This document shows, in pieces, positions 26,942-34,859 of a DNA stretch of 64,000 nucleotides (position 1 is its first letter; each line of letters begins with the position of its first letter). A program made the translations under genes and the position numbers. Under the pieces are notes generated by a model that saw nothing but the letters and a program-made list of their open reading frames with translations, made no database searches and was not told where the DNA came from. This DNA comes from Flavobacterium sp. Root901 (GTDB lineage: Bacteria > Bacteroidota > Bacteroidia > Flavobacteriales > Flavobacteriaceae): contig NZ_LMJB01000001.1 in the NCBI RefSeq assembly GCF_001429765.1, forward strand, positions 373,896-437,895, given 5' to 3'.

Positions 26942-27715
26942 ATGAAAAATTCAATCACACTCTTTTTTGCTGTAATCTTGTTTTCAACTACTATGAATGC
27001 GCAATTAAAACCCGTAAAATATTCTGAAGGAAGCCAGGCACTGAATGGTTTATTTATAAAATCTGCTAAAAAAAGCAGCAATAATCCTGGAATCCTCCTT
27101 TTACCAGCCTGGTTAGGAATCGATAATGCTTCAAAAGGTATTGCCGAAGAATTGTCGAAACTGGGTTATCATGTTTTCATTGCTGATATTTATGGAGAAG
27201 GAAACTATCCGGCAAATACTTCAGAAGCCGGAAAGCAAGCCGGTTTTTACAAAAGTAATCCTGAAGCTTATCAAAAACGAATTAATGCTGCTTTACAAGA
27301 ATTGGTAAAATCCGGTGCAAATGCAGATAATATTGTCGCTATTGGTTATTGCTTTGGAGGTACCGGAGTTCTTGAAGCCGTTCGCGGACATCTTAACATT
27401 AAAGGAGCTGCTTCGTTTCATGGCGGCTTAGGCAAAGATGCAGCGAGAAAAACAGAATCGGCTGCTGCAAAAATTTTAATATGTCACGGTGCTGACGATC
27501 CGTTTGTTCCAAAAGAAGAAATTGCATCATTCCAGCAGGAAATGCGTGATTCAAAAGCAGACTGGCAGATGATTTATTATGCTAATTCTGTTCATTCCTT
27601 TACAAATCCTGAAGCCGGAAATGATAATTCAAAAGGCGCTGCTTATAACCCAGTTGCGGCAAAAAGATCTTTTGAGCATTTACAGCTTTTTTTAAACGAA
27701 GTTCTTAAAAAATAA
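26942..27715 (+). CDS. Exported dienelactone hydrolase family alpha/beta hydrolase
   Basis: 257 residues with a signal peptide (about 1-20, TMNAQ). DLH fold: GILLLPAWLGID near the start, the nucleophile elbow IGYCFGGTGVLE with Cys as nucleophile, an acid in CHGADDPFVP and the catalytic His in ANSVHSFTNPEAG. Dienelactone hydrolases cleave lactones and esters; exported members in Bacteroidota are often annotated only at family level. It has its own short upstream region after a terminator, so it is probably transcribed alone. Confidence 0.88.
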   Translation: MKNSITLFFAVILFSTTMNAQLKPVKYSEGSQALNGLFIKSAKKSSNNPGILLLPAWLGIDNASKGIAEELSKLGYHVFIADIYGEGNYPANTSEAGKQAGFYKSNPEAYQKRINAALQELVKSGANADNIVAIGYCFGGTGVLEAVRGHLNIKGAASFHGGLGKDAARKTESAAAKILICHGADDPFVPKEEIASFQQEMRDSKADWQMIYYANSVHSFTNPEAGNDNSKGAAYNPVAAKRSFEHLQLFLNEVLKK

Positions 27716-27733
27716 TGCTTTTTATGGTACACT

Positions 27734-27808
27734 AATGACACGGGCTAAACGGATTTGTACGAATCAATTTTATTATAATCATTAAAAATCCGTTTAACCC
27801 GTGTCATT
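27734..27808. repeat. Long inverted repeat, 23-bp arms
   Basis: The arms at 27734-27756 and 27786-27808 pair at 22 of 23 positions; the left one begins AATGACACGGG and the right one ends CCCGTGTCATT. The 29-bp spacer is AT-rich. It sits between the hydrolase and the DUF3667 gene and may end transcription, but the size and sequence resemble a dispersed flavobacterial palindromic repeat. Confidence 0.6.
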
Positions 27809-27853
27809 CGTGGGCCAAAATAATAACAAAAATCAAATTAACCAAAATAACCA

Positions 27854-28822
27854 ATGTCACACAACAAAATTAGGGAAGACAAAACCTGCTTGAACTGCAG
27901 GCATGTTGTTGAGCAAAAATTTTGTCCAAATTGCGGACAGGAAAATTCAGATTCCAGGAAAACATTTCATCATTTGTTTATTCATTTCTTTGAAGATTTG
28001 ACACATTATGAAAATGCATTTTGGAAAACCATCAAAAACCTTCTCTTTAAACCTTCAACCTTAACTAAAGAGTACCTTTCCGGAAAGCGTCTATCCTACC
28101 TTGCTCCTGTCCGACTTTATATTTTTATCAGTTTTATTACTTTTCTTCTAATTGCTATTTTTCCAAGTAAAGTAAGTGACCAAATCAATAATGGCGAAAA
28201 GGAACTTTCTACATCGCTTATTAATCAGGACAAAAAAGGAGTCAATAAGGCCTACAAAACCCATTTTGAATTAAAAACGATGAAGGAAATCGATTCGATT
28301 CAAAAATATGGTAAAGAAGATGAAAAGCTTTCCGAATTCCAATATTGGCTATACGAAAAAGCAGTTCACGTTACAGAGCATAATACTAAAAAACAAATCG
28401 TTGAGAAATTTATTGAATCCTTTTTTCATAATATTCCCAAAATCCTTTTTATAATAATGCCGTTTTTTGCGTTCTTTCTTTGGATTTTTCACAATAAAAA
28501 GAAATGGTATTATTTTGATCACGGAATTTTTACCCTGCATTATTTTTCGTTTCTGCTGCTTATTTTCCTCATTATGTTTATCATACAAAGGGTCATAGGA
28601 TTATTTGGCGAAGATAGTCCGCTTAGTTTTATTTCCGGTATAACAAATTTCGTTGGTACAATATGGATGTGTTATTATTTTTATCCGGCACATCATCGAT
28701 TTTATGGCGAAAGCAGATTTGTTTCATTTGTTAAAAGTGTAGCATTATTCTTTATAAACTTCTTTTTTATTCTATTTTTACTCACATTTTATGTTTTATA
28801 TACATTCATCAATTTACACTAA
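27854..28822 (+). CDS. DUF3667 family membrane protein with zinc ribbon
   Basis: 322 residues. N-terminal zinc-ribbon with two C-x2-C pairs (CLNC and CPNCG, about 17-36), a conserved FHHLFIHFFEDLTHYENAFW helix, GKRLSYLAPVRLYIFISFITFLL leading into the first TM, a cytoplasmic or periplasmic helical region, then four more TM segments (about 195-315). DUF3667 is a Bacteroidota family of unknown function. It lies 6 bp before the second M28 peptidase, so the two are probably cotranscribed, but no functional link is evident. Confidence 0.87.
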   Translation: MSHNKIREDKTCLNCRHVVEQKFCPNCGQENSDSRKTFHHLFIHFFEDLTHYENAFWKTIKNLLFKPSTLTKEYLSGKRLSYLAPVRLYIFISFITFLLIAIFPSKVSDQINNGEKELSTSLINQDKKGVNKAYKTHFELKTMKEIDSIQKYGKEDEKLSEFQYWLYEKAVHVTEHNTKKQIVEKFIESFFHNIPKILFIIMPFFAFFLWIFHNKKKWYYFDHGIFTLHYFSFLLLIFLIMFIIQRVIGLFGEDSPLSFISGITNFVGTIWMCYYFYPAHHRFYGESRFVSFVKSVALFFINFFFILFLLTFYVLYTFINLH

Positions 28823-28828
28823 TACACA

Positions 28829-29845
28829 ATGAAAAAAATTGTAATTCTATTATTAATCGCTTCGGCTTTTTCATGTAAAAATGCACAGTCGACGGCATCC
28901 AAAGACAATTCAGACCCAACGAAATACGTGAAATATATTTCTGAAAAAGACTTAAAAAAAATGCTGTACGTTGTTGCTTCAGATGAAATGGAAGGGCGCG
29001 AAACAGGATCAGCAGGACAGAAAAAAGCAGGTCTTTATATGATTGAGCAATACAAAAAAAGCGGTGTATCATTTCCAAAAGGCGCATCAGATTATTATCA
29101 GCACATTCCTGCATCTTATCTAAATGCAAAACGCAATCAAAATCTTCCTGACTCTGAGAATATCTGGGCTTATATCGAAGGTTCTGAAAAACCAGACGAA
29201 GTTTTGGTGATTTCTGCACATTACGATCACGTAGGAATTAAAAATGGCGAGGTTTACAACGGAGCTGATGATGACGGATCTGGTACTGTTGCAGTTATGG
29301 AAATGGCAAAAGCTTTTGCTAAAGCAAAAAAACAAGGCCACGGACCAAAACGTTCTATTTTATTCCTGCATGTAACGGGTGAAGAACATGGTTTGCACGG
29401 TTCTCGTTTTTATTCTGAAAATCCTTTGTTTCCAATTGCCAACACAATTTCAGACATCAACATTGATATGATTGGCCGTCGTGATGTTGAGCACGCTAAT
29501 ACAAACAATTATGTGTATGTGATTGGTGCCGACAGATTATCATCTGACTTACACAATGCAGTCGTTGCTCAAAATGAGAAATACATCAAAATGGACTTAG
29601 ATTTTAAATTTAATGATCCTGCAGATCCAAATCACTTTTACGAGCGTTCTGACCATTATAACTTCGCAAAACACGGTATTCCCGCAATCTTTTTCTTTAA
29701 CGGAGTTCACGAAGATTACCACGGAAAAGGCGACGAACCTCAAAAAATCGAATACGACGCTTTAACTAAAAGAACAAAACTTGCTTTTGTACTAGCATGG
29801 GAATTAGCCAATAGAGAAAACAGACCTGTGGTTGATAAAAAATAG
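28829..29845 (+). CDS. M28 family zinc peptidase, lipoprotein
   Basis: 338 residues with lipobox-like AFSC at Cys16, so probably membrane-anchored. Compact M28 catalytic domain without PA insert. Ligand motifs: ISAHYDHVGI, YNGADDDGSGTV, VTGEEHGLHGSRFY, INIDMIGRRD and FNGVHEDYHGKGDEP, giving the full two-zinc set of His, Asp, Glu, Asp and His. It would act as an aminopeptidase on peptides at the cell surface or in the periplasm. It complements the secreted M28 enzyme at 22298, to which it is only distantly similar. The stop codon abuts an octamer-repeat tract. Confidence 0.92.
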   Translation: MKKIVILLLIASAFSCKNAQSTASKDNSDPTKYVKYISEKDLKKMLYVVASDEMEGRETGSAGQKKAGLYMIEQYKKSGVSFPKGASDYYQHIPASYLNAKRNQNLPDSENIWAYIEGSEKPDEVLVISAHYDHVGIKNGEVYNGADDDGSGTVAVMEMAKAFAKAKKQGHGPKRSILFLHVTGEEHGLHGSRFYSENPLFPIANTISDINIDMIGRRDVEHANTNNYVYVIGADRLSSDLHNAVVAQNEKYIKMDLDFKFNDPADPNHFYERSDHYNFAKHGIPAIFFFNGVHEDYHGKGDEPQKIEYDALTKRTKLAFVLAWELANRENRPVVDKK

Positions 29846-30032
29846 GTTCTAAGGGGCTAAGGTTCTGAGGTTCTGAGGGACTAAGATTCTAAGTTAATTT
29901 TAGATTTTAGATTTTAGATTTTAGATTTTTACCTATAAAAAAAACGGATGAGATAAATCTAATCCGTTTTTATATATATAGTTGATAAAACCTTAGAATC
30001 TTAGCACCTTAGTCCCTCAGAACCTTTCCTTA
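29845..30032. repeat. Octamer-repeat inverted element between converging genes
   Basis: Left tract (29845-29893) read on the minus strand, and right tract (29991-30032) read on the plus strand, are both strings of 8-bp units such as CTTAGAAT, CTTAGCAC, CTTAGTCC, CTCAGAAC. They oppose each other, so the interval forms a large imperfect inverted repeat around a TTTTAGA tandem (about 29898-29930) and the rho terminator hairpin. The left tract starts at the stop codon of the M28 gene and the right one reaches the rho stop codon. Confidence 0.6.
29937..29972 (-). terminator. Terminator of rho (possibly bidirectional)
   Basis: AAAACGGAT pairs with ATCCGTTTT around an AT-rich loop, with A and T tracts outside the stem on both sides. 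It separates the converging M28 and rho genes. Confidence 0.7.
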
Positions 30033-31844
30033 GTCATTCATAGAAATCAAAAACTCTTCGTTGTTTTTGGTTTTCTTGAAGCGGTCGTTTACAAAATCCA
30101 TAGATTCAACCGGGTTCATGTCTGATAAGTATTTGCGCATGATCCACATTCTTTGTAATGTTTTTTCGTCTAATAACAAGTCATCACGACGCGTACTTGA
30201 CGAAGTAAGATCGATTGCAGGGAAAATACGTTTATTTGCAATTTTACGGTCTAATTGAAGCTCCATGTTACCGGTTCCTTTAAACTCTTCAAAAATAACC
30301 TCATCCATTTTAGAACCAGTTTCTGTTAATGCAGTTGCAATAATACTTAACGAACCTCCGTTTTCTACATTTCTGGCCGCTCCAAAGAAACGTTTTGGCT
30401 TTTGTAATGCATTAGCATCAACACCACCGCTTAAAACCTTTCCTGATGCCGGCTGAACTGTATTATAAGCTCTTGCCAAACGTGTAATAGAGTCTAATAA
30501 AATTACTACATCATGTCCGCATTCTACTAAACGTTTTGATTTTTCAAGAACAATATTAGCAATTTTCACGTGTTCCTGCGGCTCTCTGTCAAAGGTTGAT
30601 GCGATAACTTCACCCCTAACACTTCGCTGCATATCTGTAACCTCTTCAGGACGTTCATCAATTAAGAGAACAATTAAATAAACTTCAGGATGATTTGCAG
30701 CAATTGCGTTTGCAATATCTTTTAAAAGCATTGTTTTACCCGTTTTTGGCTGTGCAACGATCATTCCACGCTGTCCTTTTCCAATCGGAGAAAACAAATC
30801 GATAATACGGGTTGATATAGAACTGCCTTTTTCGGCTAATTTGAATTTTTCAGAAGGAAAAACAGGCGTCAGGTGTTCAAAAGAAACTCTGTCACGAACA
30901 ACCTGCGGATCATGTCCGTTAATTTTTAACACACGAACAAGAGGGAAAAACTTCTCGCCTTCTTTTGGAGGACGAACCACACCTTTTACAGTGTCTCCGG
31001 TTTTTAAACCAAATAATCTGATTTGTGAAGTTGATAAATAAATATCATCTGGTGAAGCTAAATAATTATAATCAGAAGAACGTAAAAATCCGTAACCGTC
31101 AGGCATCATTTCAAGAACACCTTCACTTTCGATAATTCCGTCAAATTCAAAATCTGAATCTCTGAAATTATTATTCTTTTTATTTTTATGATTTTGGTTT
31201 TGGTTTTGATTCCCGTTATTTCCGTTTCCGTTCCCATTTTGATTAGGGTTTTGGTTTTGATTCGGATTTTGGTTTTGGGCAGGATTTTGGTTTTTATTCT
31301 GATTAGGATTAATCTTTTTAACCGGAGCAGTATTTTCAGTCTTTTCAGCAGCTGGTGCTGTAACAGTGTTTTCTATAATTTCTTCAGCAGGAACAACAGC
31401 ATTCGGTGTTTCTTTTTCCTTTTGCAGTGCGACTTTTTTCTCATAAGCCGACTTATTAAATTTTACAGCCTTTGTTGCTGCTTTTTTCTCCGGAGTCTTA
31501 TTCTCAGATGTTTTCTCAGCTGCAACAGTTTCTTTTTCTTCTAAAGCCTCAGAAGTTTCAATTTCCTTTGGAGCTTCTTCCACTGTATCAAATTCAAGGA
31601 CCGGAGCACTTTTACCGGCCGCTTTTTTGACCGGAGCAATTCTGGCTCTTTTGGGCTTATCAGTATTTGTTTCCTTTTCTGCAATAGCTTCTGCAGGCGG
31701 TGCTGATGCCGCCTCCTGATGCGCCAAAATCTGAGTAATCAGGGTGTCTTTTTTAACGCCGTTAATCTTTATAGTTTTAGCTAACTTAGCTATTTCTTGA
31801 AGCTCGGAAAGCTTCATTTCTTTTAATGCAGAAATATCAAACAT
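30030..31844 (-). CDS. rho: Transcription termination factor Rho with Asn/Gln-rich insertion
   Basis: 604 residues. Order: Rho_N helix bundle (about 5-48), a 180-residue acidic/Lys/Ala linker ending in an Asn/Gln tract (179-226), the cold-shock RNA-binding domain (about 235-315, [16 protein letters not shown]), and the hexameric helicase core with Walker A AQPKTGKT (364-371), [15 protein letters not shown] and the [17 protein letters not shown]-loop region. Rho ends transcription at unstructured C-rich RNA. Long disordered insertions are typical of Bacteroidota Rho; in Bacteroides thetaiotaomicron such a region drives condensate formation. The core looks complete. Its upstream region faces DUF4293. 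Confidence 0.96.
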   Translation of the reverse strand: MFDISALKEMKLSELQEIAKLAKTIKINGVKKDTLITQILAHQEAASAPPAEAIAEKETNTDKPKRARIAPVKKAAGKSAPVLEFDTVEEAPKEIETSEALEEKETVAAEKTSENKTPEKKAATKAVKFNKSAYEKKVALQKEKETPNAVVPAEEIIENTVTAPAAEKTENTAPVKKINPNQNKNQNPAQNQNPNQNQNPNQNGNGNGNNGNQNQNQNHKNKKNNNFRDSDFEFDGIIESEGVLEMMPDGYGFLRSSDYNYLASPDDIYLSTSQIRLFGLKTGDTVKGVVRPPKEGEKFFPLVRVLKINGHDPQVVRDRVSFEHLTPVFPSEKFKLAEKGSSISTRIIDLFSPIGKGQRGMIVAQPKTGKTMLLKDIANAIAANHPEVYLIVLLIDERPEEVTDMQRSVRGEVIASTFDREPQEHVKIANIVLEKSKRLVECGHDVVILLDSITRLARAYNTVQPASGKVLSGGVDANALQKPKRFFGAARNVENGGSLSIIATALTETGSKMDEVIFEEFKGTGNMELQLDRKIANKRIFPAIDLTSSSTRRDDLLLDEKTLQRMWIMRKYLSDMNPVESMDFVNDRFKKTKNNEEFLISMND

Positions 31845-32003
31845 GAATGTTCTATGAGTTTAATTATTTTAAAGGAAATACTGTAAAAAGAATAGGTAGA
31901 TATTTTTTTTTCGATTGACCGCAGTATGAAGTGCTTACGGTATTATGATGCAATAATACGAATAAAATTTTATCATACAATAGTATTTTAAAAAAAGAAA
32001 ATA

Positions 32004-32011
32004 TATTTTTG
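32004..32011 (+). promoter_or_regulatory. Candidate -7 element of DUF4293 gene
   Basis: TATTTTTG matches TAnnTTTG and lies 17 bp before the start codon. No good TTTG is seen at the required spacing upstream. Confidence 0.3.
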
Positions 32012-32028
32012 TAAAACATTTTTAGATC

Positions 32029-32445
32029 ATGATACAACGAATTCAGACTGTATATTTAATTCTTGCGTTTATAGCAACAAGTGTTTTGATGCTATTTATT
32101 CCTTTGTGGACATTAAAGACAGGAGATCCATTTTATTTTAATCAGGATCCGATATATAATATCATAGTTGGTTTAAGTACAATGCTTACGATTCTTAGTA
32201 TTATATCATACAAAAAAAGACAAAATCAGTTTGTTATGAACAGACTGAACATAATATTAAATTTAATTTTATTAGGATTATTTGTTTATCGTTCTCTAAA
32301 TTTATCTGGAGAAACAGTTAACGCTGTTTCTGAGAAAGGTATTGGGATGTTTCTTCCTATTGTTTCTATCGTATTATTAGTTCTTGCTAATAAGGCCATC
32401 AAGAAGGACGAAGATCTTGTAAAATCTGTAGACCGATTGAGATAA
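32029..32445 (+). CDS. DUF4293 family membrane protein
   Basis: 138 residues, four predicted TM helices (about 6-24, 40-58, 68-85, 100-120). The start MIQRIQTVYLILAF and the placement of a PLW motif after TM1 are typical of DUF4293, a small Bacteroidota membrane family often next to rho. Function unknown. It is divergent from rho and followed by its own terminator. Confidence 0.86.
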   Translation: MIQRIQTVYLILAFIATSVLMLFIPLWTLKTGDPFYFNQDPIYNIIVGLSTMLTILSIISYKKRQNQFVMNRLNIILNLILLGLFVYRSLNLSGETVNAVSEKGIGMFLPIVSIVLLVLANKAIKKDEDLVKSVDRLR

Positions 32446-32476
32446 ACCTATAAACTTAATTTTTTTGTGCGAAGAG

Positions 32477-32503
32477 AACCCGAATATAAATTCGGGTTTT
32501 TTT
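32477..32503 (+). terminator. Terminator after DUF4293 gene
   Basis: AACCCGAAT pairs with ATTCGGGTT around a five-base AT loop, followed by seven T. Confidence 0.88.
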
Positions 32504-32576
32504 GTGCCTGAATATCAGATAGTGTAAGGATATCGCAAATCATTTTAAAAATCAATTTTGTAAGATATTTTTTTCA

Positions 32577-32584
32577 TAAATTTG
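32577..32584 (+). promoter_or_regulatory. Candidate -7 element of the LuxR-type regulator
   Basis: TAAATTTG matches TAnnTTTG 17 bp before the ATG. The nearest TTTG (32557-32560) is 16 bp upstream, shorter than the usual 19. Confidence 0.35.
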
Positions 32585-32601
32585 CATTTCGTTTAAGAAT
32601 T

Positions 32602-33264
32602 ATGGCAGATAAAATAAAAATACATCTTGCAGATGATCATCAGGTACTTATTGATGGGCTCTCCAATTTACTTCAGACAGTTCCAAATTTTGAAATCGCA
32701 GGAAGTTCATTGAATGGCACGACTATATACGACGATGTTGTTCAGAATCAGGCCGATGTATTAGTTCTGGATATAAGTATGCCTCAAAAAGACGGAATCG
32801 AAGTTTTGAAAGAATTCAGTCAAAAAGGTTTTCCCTGCAAAGTTATTATTTTATCGAGCTACGATGATTTGAAAATCATAAAAGAAGTAATGAAATTAGG
32901 CGCTAAAGGTTATTTAACCAAAAAATGCGCCGGAGAAAATATCATTGAAGCTATTGATGCCGTATATCAGGATCAGGAATATTACTCTGATGCTGTCCGG
33001 GAAAAAATCTTTAGCATATTTTCTAACAACAACCCGAAATTAAATAAAAATATTTATGCTGAAAATCCCATTTTAAGTCCTAGGGAAATTGAAGTGGTCA
33101 CTTTAATTTGTTTGGAATACAGCGGGAAAGAAATAAGCGAAAAACTTTTTATCAGCATCAATACAGTCGAAACGCATCGAAAAAACATCTTGAAAAAACT
33201 AAATATAAAAAACACTATAGGCTTAGTGAAATATGCATTAAAAAACAATTTAATAAACCCTTAG
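32602..33264 (+). CDS. NarL/LuxR-family response regulator
   Basis: 220 residues. Receiver domain (about 4-120) with acidic pair Asp11-Asp12, phospho-acceptor Asp57 in LVLDISMPQKDG, Ser/Thr switch in ILSSYDD and Lys in YLTKKCAGE. LuxR-type HTH at about 152-215 (LSPREIEVVTLICLEYSGKEI, FISINTVETHRKNILKKL). It binds DNA when phosphorylated, presumably by the kinase encoded 7 bp downstream. The order regulator-kinase and tight spacing indicate one operon. No target gene is evident nearby. Confidence 0.94.
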   Translation: MADKIKIHLADDHQVLIDGLSNLLQTVPNFEIAGSSLNGTTIYDDVVQNQADVLVLDISMPQKDGIEVLKEFSQKGFPCKVIILSSYDDLKIIKEVMKLGAKGYLTKKCAGENIIEAIDAVYQDQEYYSDAVREKIFSIFSNNNPKLNKNIYAENPILSPREIEVVTLICLEYSGKEISEKLFISINTVETHRKNILKKLNIKNTIGLVKYALKNNLINP

Positions 33265-33271
33265 CACTGAT

Positions 33272-34192
33272 ATGTTTTTTATTAGGATTTTCATATTGTT
33301 TATCATTTTTACTTTTAATGGAAATAAGGTTTTCTGCCAGCAAAATATTTCTTTTAAAAACCTGCATATTTCTTCTGCTGAAAGTATCAAAAAAACGAAT
33401 AATCCGGAACAGTTTATCTCTGAACAATTGAGAAATAAACGGCTTATCAGCTTGTTTATAGTTTTAATTATACTGCTGTTTTTCCTTTTCTATTTCGTTT
33501 ATCAAAACAATAAATTAAAACAGAAAATTAAAAGAAAAGATGCCAAACAAAAAATACTTCTTAATGTAATAAATACCGGAATTGACAGTCAGGAAACTGA
33601 ACAAAAAAAAATCGCTTCCTTTTTGCATGACAATGTCAATTCTCTGTTGTCTTCTGCAGGATTACATCTCAATGTTTTCACTGCAAAAAATAATATACAG
33701 TCTGAAGAAATTCAAAAAGCAAAGGATATTTTAGTACAGGCACACGATCTTCTGCGTGATATCTCTCACGATCTTGTACCGGCTCTTTTAGTGCGTTTTG
33801 GATTAATTTATGCTTTGGAAGATTTATGCGAAAAAAATTCAAATTCTAGTCTTCACTTTAAATTTTCAAGTTCAGTTTCAACAGAAACCCGATATTCTGA
33901 AAAATTTGAAACCAAACTTTATTTCATCGTTTCGGAATTATTCAGCAATATCATAAAACACAGTGAAGCAAAAAGTGCTCAAATTTCACTTCATGAAAAT
34001 AAAAATCAGCTAATTCTTATTATCCATGATGACGGAAAAGGTTTTGATGCTGAAAAACTTAACGAAATAGAAGGTTTTGGCTTAAACCGGATCAGGGTCA
34101 GAATTAAAAAGCTAAAAGGAAATCTTTCTATCGTTTCAAGACCGAATGAAAACAGCGGAACATCAATTAAAATTAAAGTTCCCATTTCGTAG
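33272..34192 (+). CDS. NarX/DesK-type sensor histidine kinase
   Basis: 306 residues. Signal-like helix (1-22), a short region of about 35 residues outside, one TM (about 58-77), then HisKA_3 dimerisation with phospho-acceptor His119 in ASFLHDNVNSLLSS, and HATPase with N box ELFSNIIKHSE, DDGKGFD and GFGLNRIRVRIKKLKG. The lack of a sizeable sensor domain suggests a membrane or intracellular signal, or a partner protein. Pairs with the LuxR-type regulator upstream. The start is the ATG 7 bp after that stop. Confidence 0.91.
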   Translation: MFFIRIFILFIIFTFNGNKVFCQQNISFKNLHISSAESIKKTNNPEQFISEQLRNKRLISLFIVLIILLFFLFYFVYQNNKLKQKIKRKDAKQKILLNVINTGIDSQETEQKKIASFLHDNVNSLLSSAGLHLNVFTAKNNIQSEEIQKAKDILVQAHDLLRDISHDLVPALLVRFGLIYALEDLCEKNSNSSLHFKFSSSVSTETRYSEKFETKLYFIVSELFSNIIKHSEAKSAQISLHENKNQLILIIHDDGKGFDAEKLNEIEGFGLNRIRVRIKKLKGNLSIVSRPNENSGTSIKIKVPIS

Positions 34193-34197
34193 ATATT

Positions 34198-34692
34198 CTA
34201 TTTCTTTCCTATTTCTATAATTTCCAAATCTTTGATTTTATCATCGTCAATCACAAATCGGAGCATGGTGCGCATTTGATGGAAACCGCTTTTTCCTGCT
34301 GCACCCGGATTCATATGCAAAAGATTATGCTTCTTATCAAACATTACTTTTAAAATATGGGAATGTCCGCAGATGAACAGTTTAGGCGGATTCGAAGCCA
34401 TTTCTTCTCTAATATTCGGATTGTATTTTCCCGGATAACCACCAATATGGATTATCCAGACTGAAACATTTTCGCATAAAAATCTGTTATGAAGCGGAAA
34501 TTCTAATCTTGCCTTTGCATCGTCAATATTTCCATAAACACAACGAAGCGGTTTTAGTTTTTTTATAGTATCTGTAACATGCAAATCTCCAATATCTCCC
34601 GCATGCCAGACTTCATCGGCCTGATTGACATATTTTAAAATTGTATCATCGATATGACTGTGAGTATCGGAAAGAAGGAGGATTTTTTTCAA
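34198..34692 (-). CDS. YfcE/MJ0936-like metallophosphoesterase
   Basis: 164 residues from a TTG start at 34692, giving KKILLLSDTHSHID at the N-terminus as in the family; starting at ATG 34797 would add 35 residues encoded by repeat-like DNA. Two-metal phosphodiesterase motifs: SDTHSH, VWHAGDIGD, VYGNIDDAKAR, IHIGGYPG, ICGHSHIL and LLHMNPGAAG. These small enzymes act on phosphodiesters in vitro, but their cell role is unclear. The upstream DNA on this strand contains octamer-like units (CCTTTGTAC, CCTTTGCAC) directly before the start codon. Confidence 0.88.
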   Translation of the reverse strand: MKKILLLSDTHSHIDDTILKYVNQADEVWHAGDIGDLHVTDTIKKLKPLRCVYGNIDDAKARLEFPLHNRFLCENVSVWIIHIGGYPGKYNPNIREEMASNPPKLFICGHSHILKVMFDKKHNLLHMNPGAAGKSGFHQMRTMLRFVIDDDKIKDLEIIEIGKK

Positions 34693-34745
34693 TTCTTTAA
34701 GGTGCAAAGGTTCAGAGAGTACAAATGTACAAAGGTTTTTTTTAT

Positions 34746-34770
34746 GTAGAGATACACTACAATGCGTCTT
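34746..34770. repeat. Degenerate copy of a GTAGAGA..CATCTCTAC palindrome
   Basis: GTAGAGATACACTACAATGC is a worn relative of the perfect palindrome at 37111-37130. It lies just upstream of the phosphoesterase gene. Confidence 0.35.
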
Positions 34771-34800
34771 TCCTAAGATTTTCATTTCTTTAAACATAAA

Positions 34801-34830
34801 AAATCCGATCTGTAAAAACAGATCGGATTT
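34801..34830 (-). terminator. Terminator of the flotillin gene
   Basis: AAATCCGATCTGT pairs perfectly with ACAGATCGGATTT around AAAA. The AATCCGAT core is shared with terminators at 55701 and 58768. Confidence 0.8.
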
Positions 34831-34859
34831 AAATTAAGCACAACCTTTGAGCTTTGCTT

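Noticed and set aside
29898..29930. TTTTAGA tandem as a coding or CRISPR feature
   Set aside because: Simple 7-bp sequence repeat inside an intergenic element.
31188..31544. Long plus-strand frame opposite the rho linker
   Set aside because: It is the antisense reading of the low-complexity Asn/Gln and acidic linker; the deduced protein is a repetitive hydrophobic string with no start context.
34693..34797. ATG start at 34797 for the phosphoesterase
   Set aside because: The extra 35 residues come from repeat-like DNA and lack family similarity; TTG 34692 gives the conserved start.
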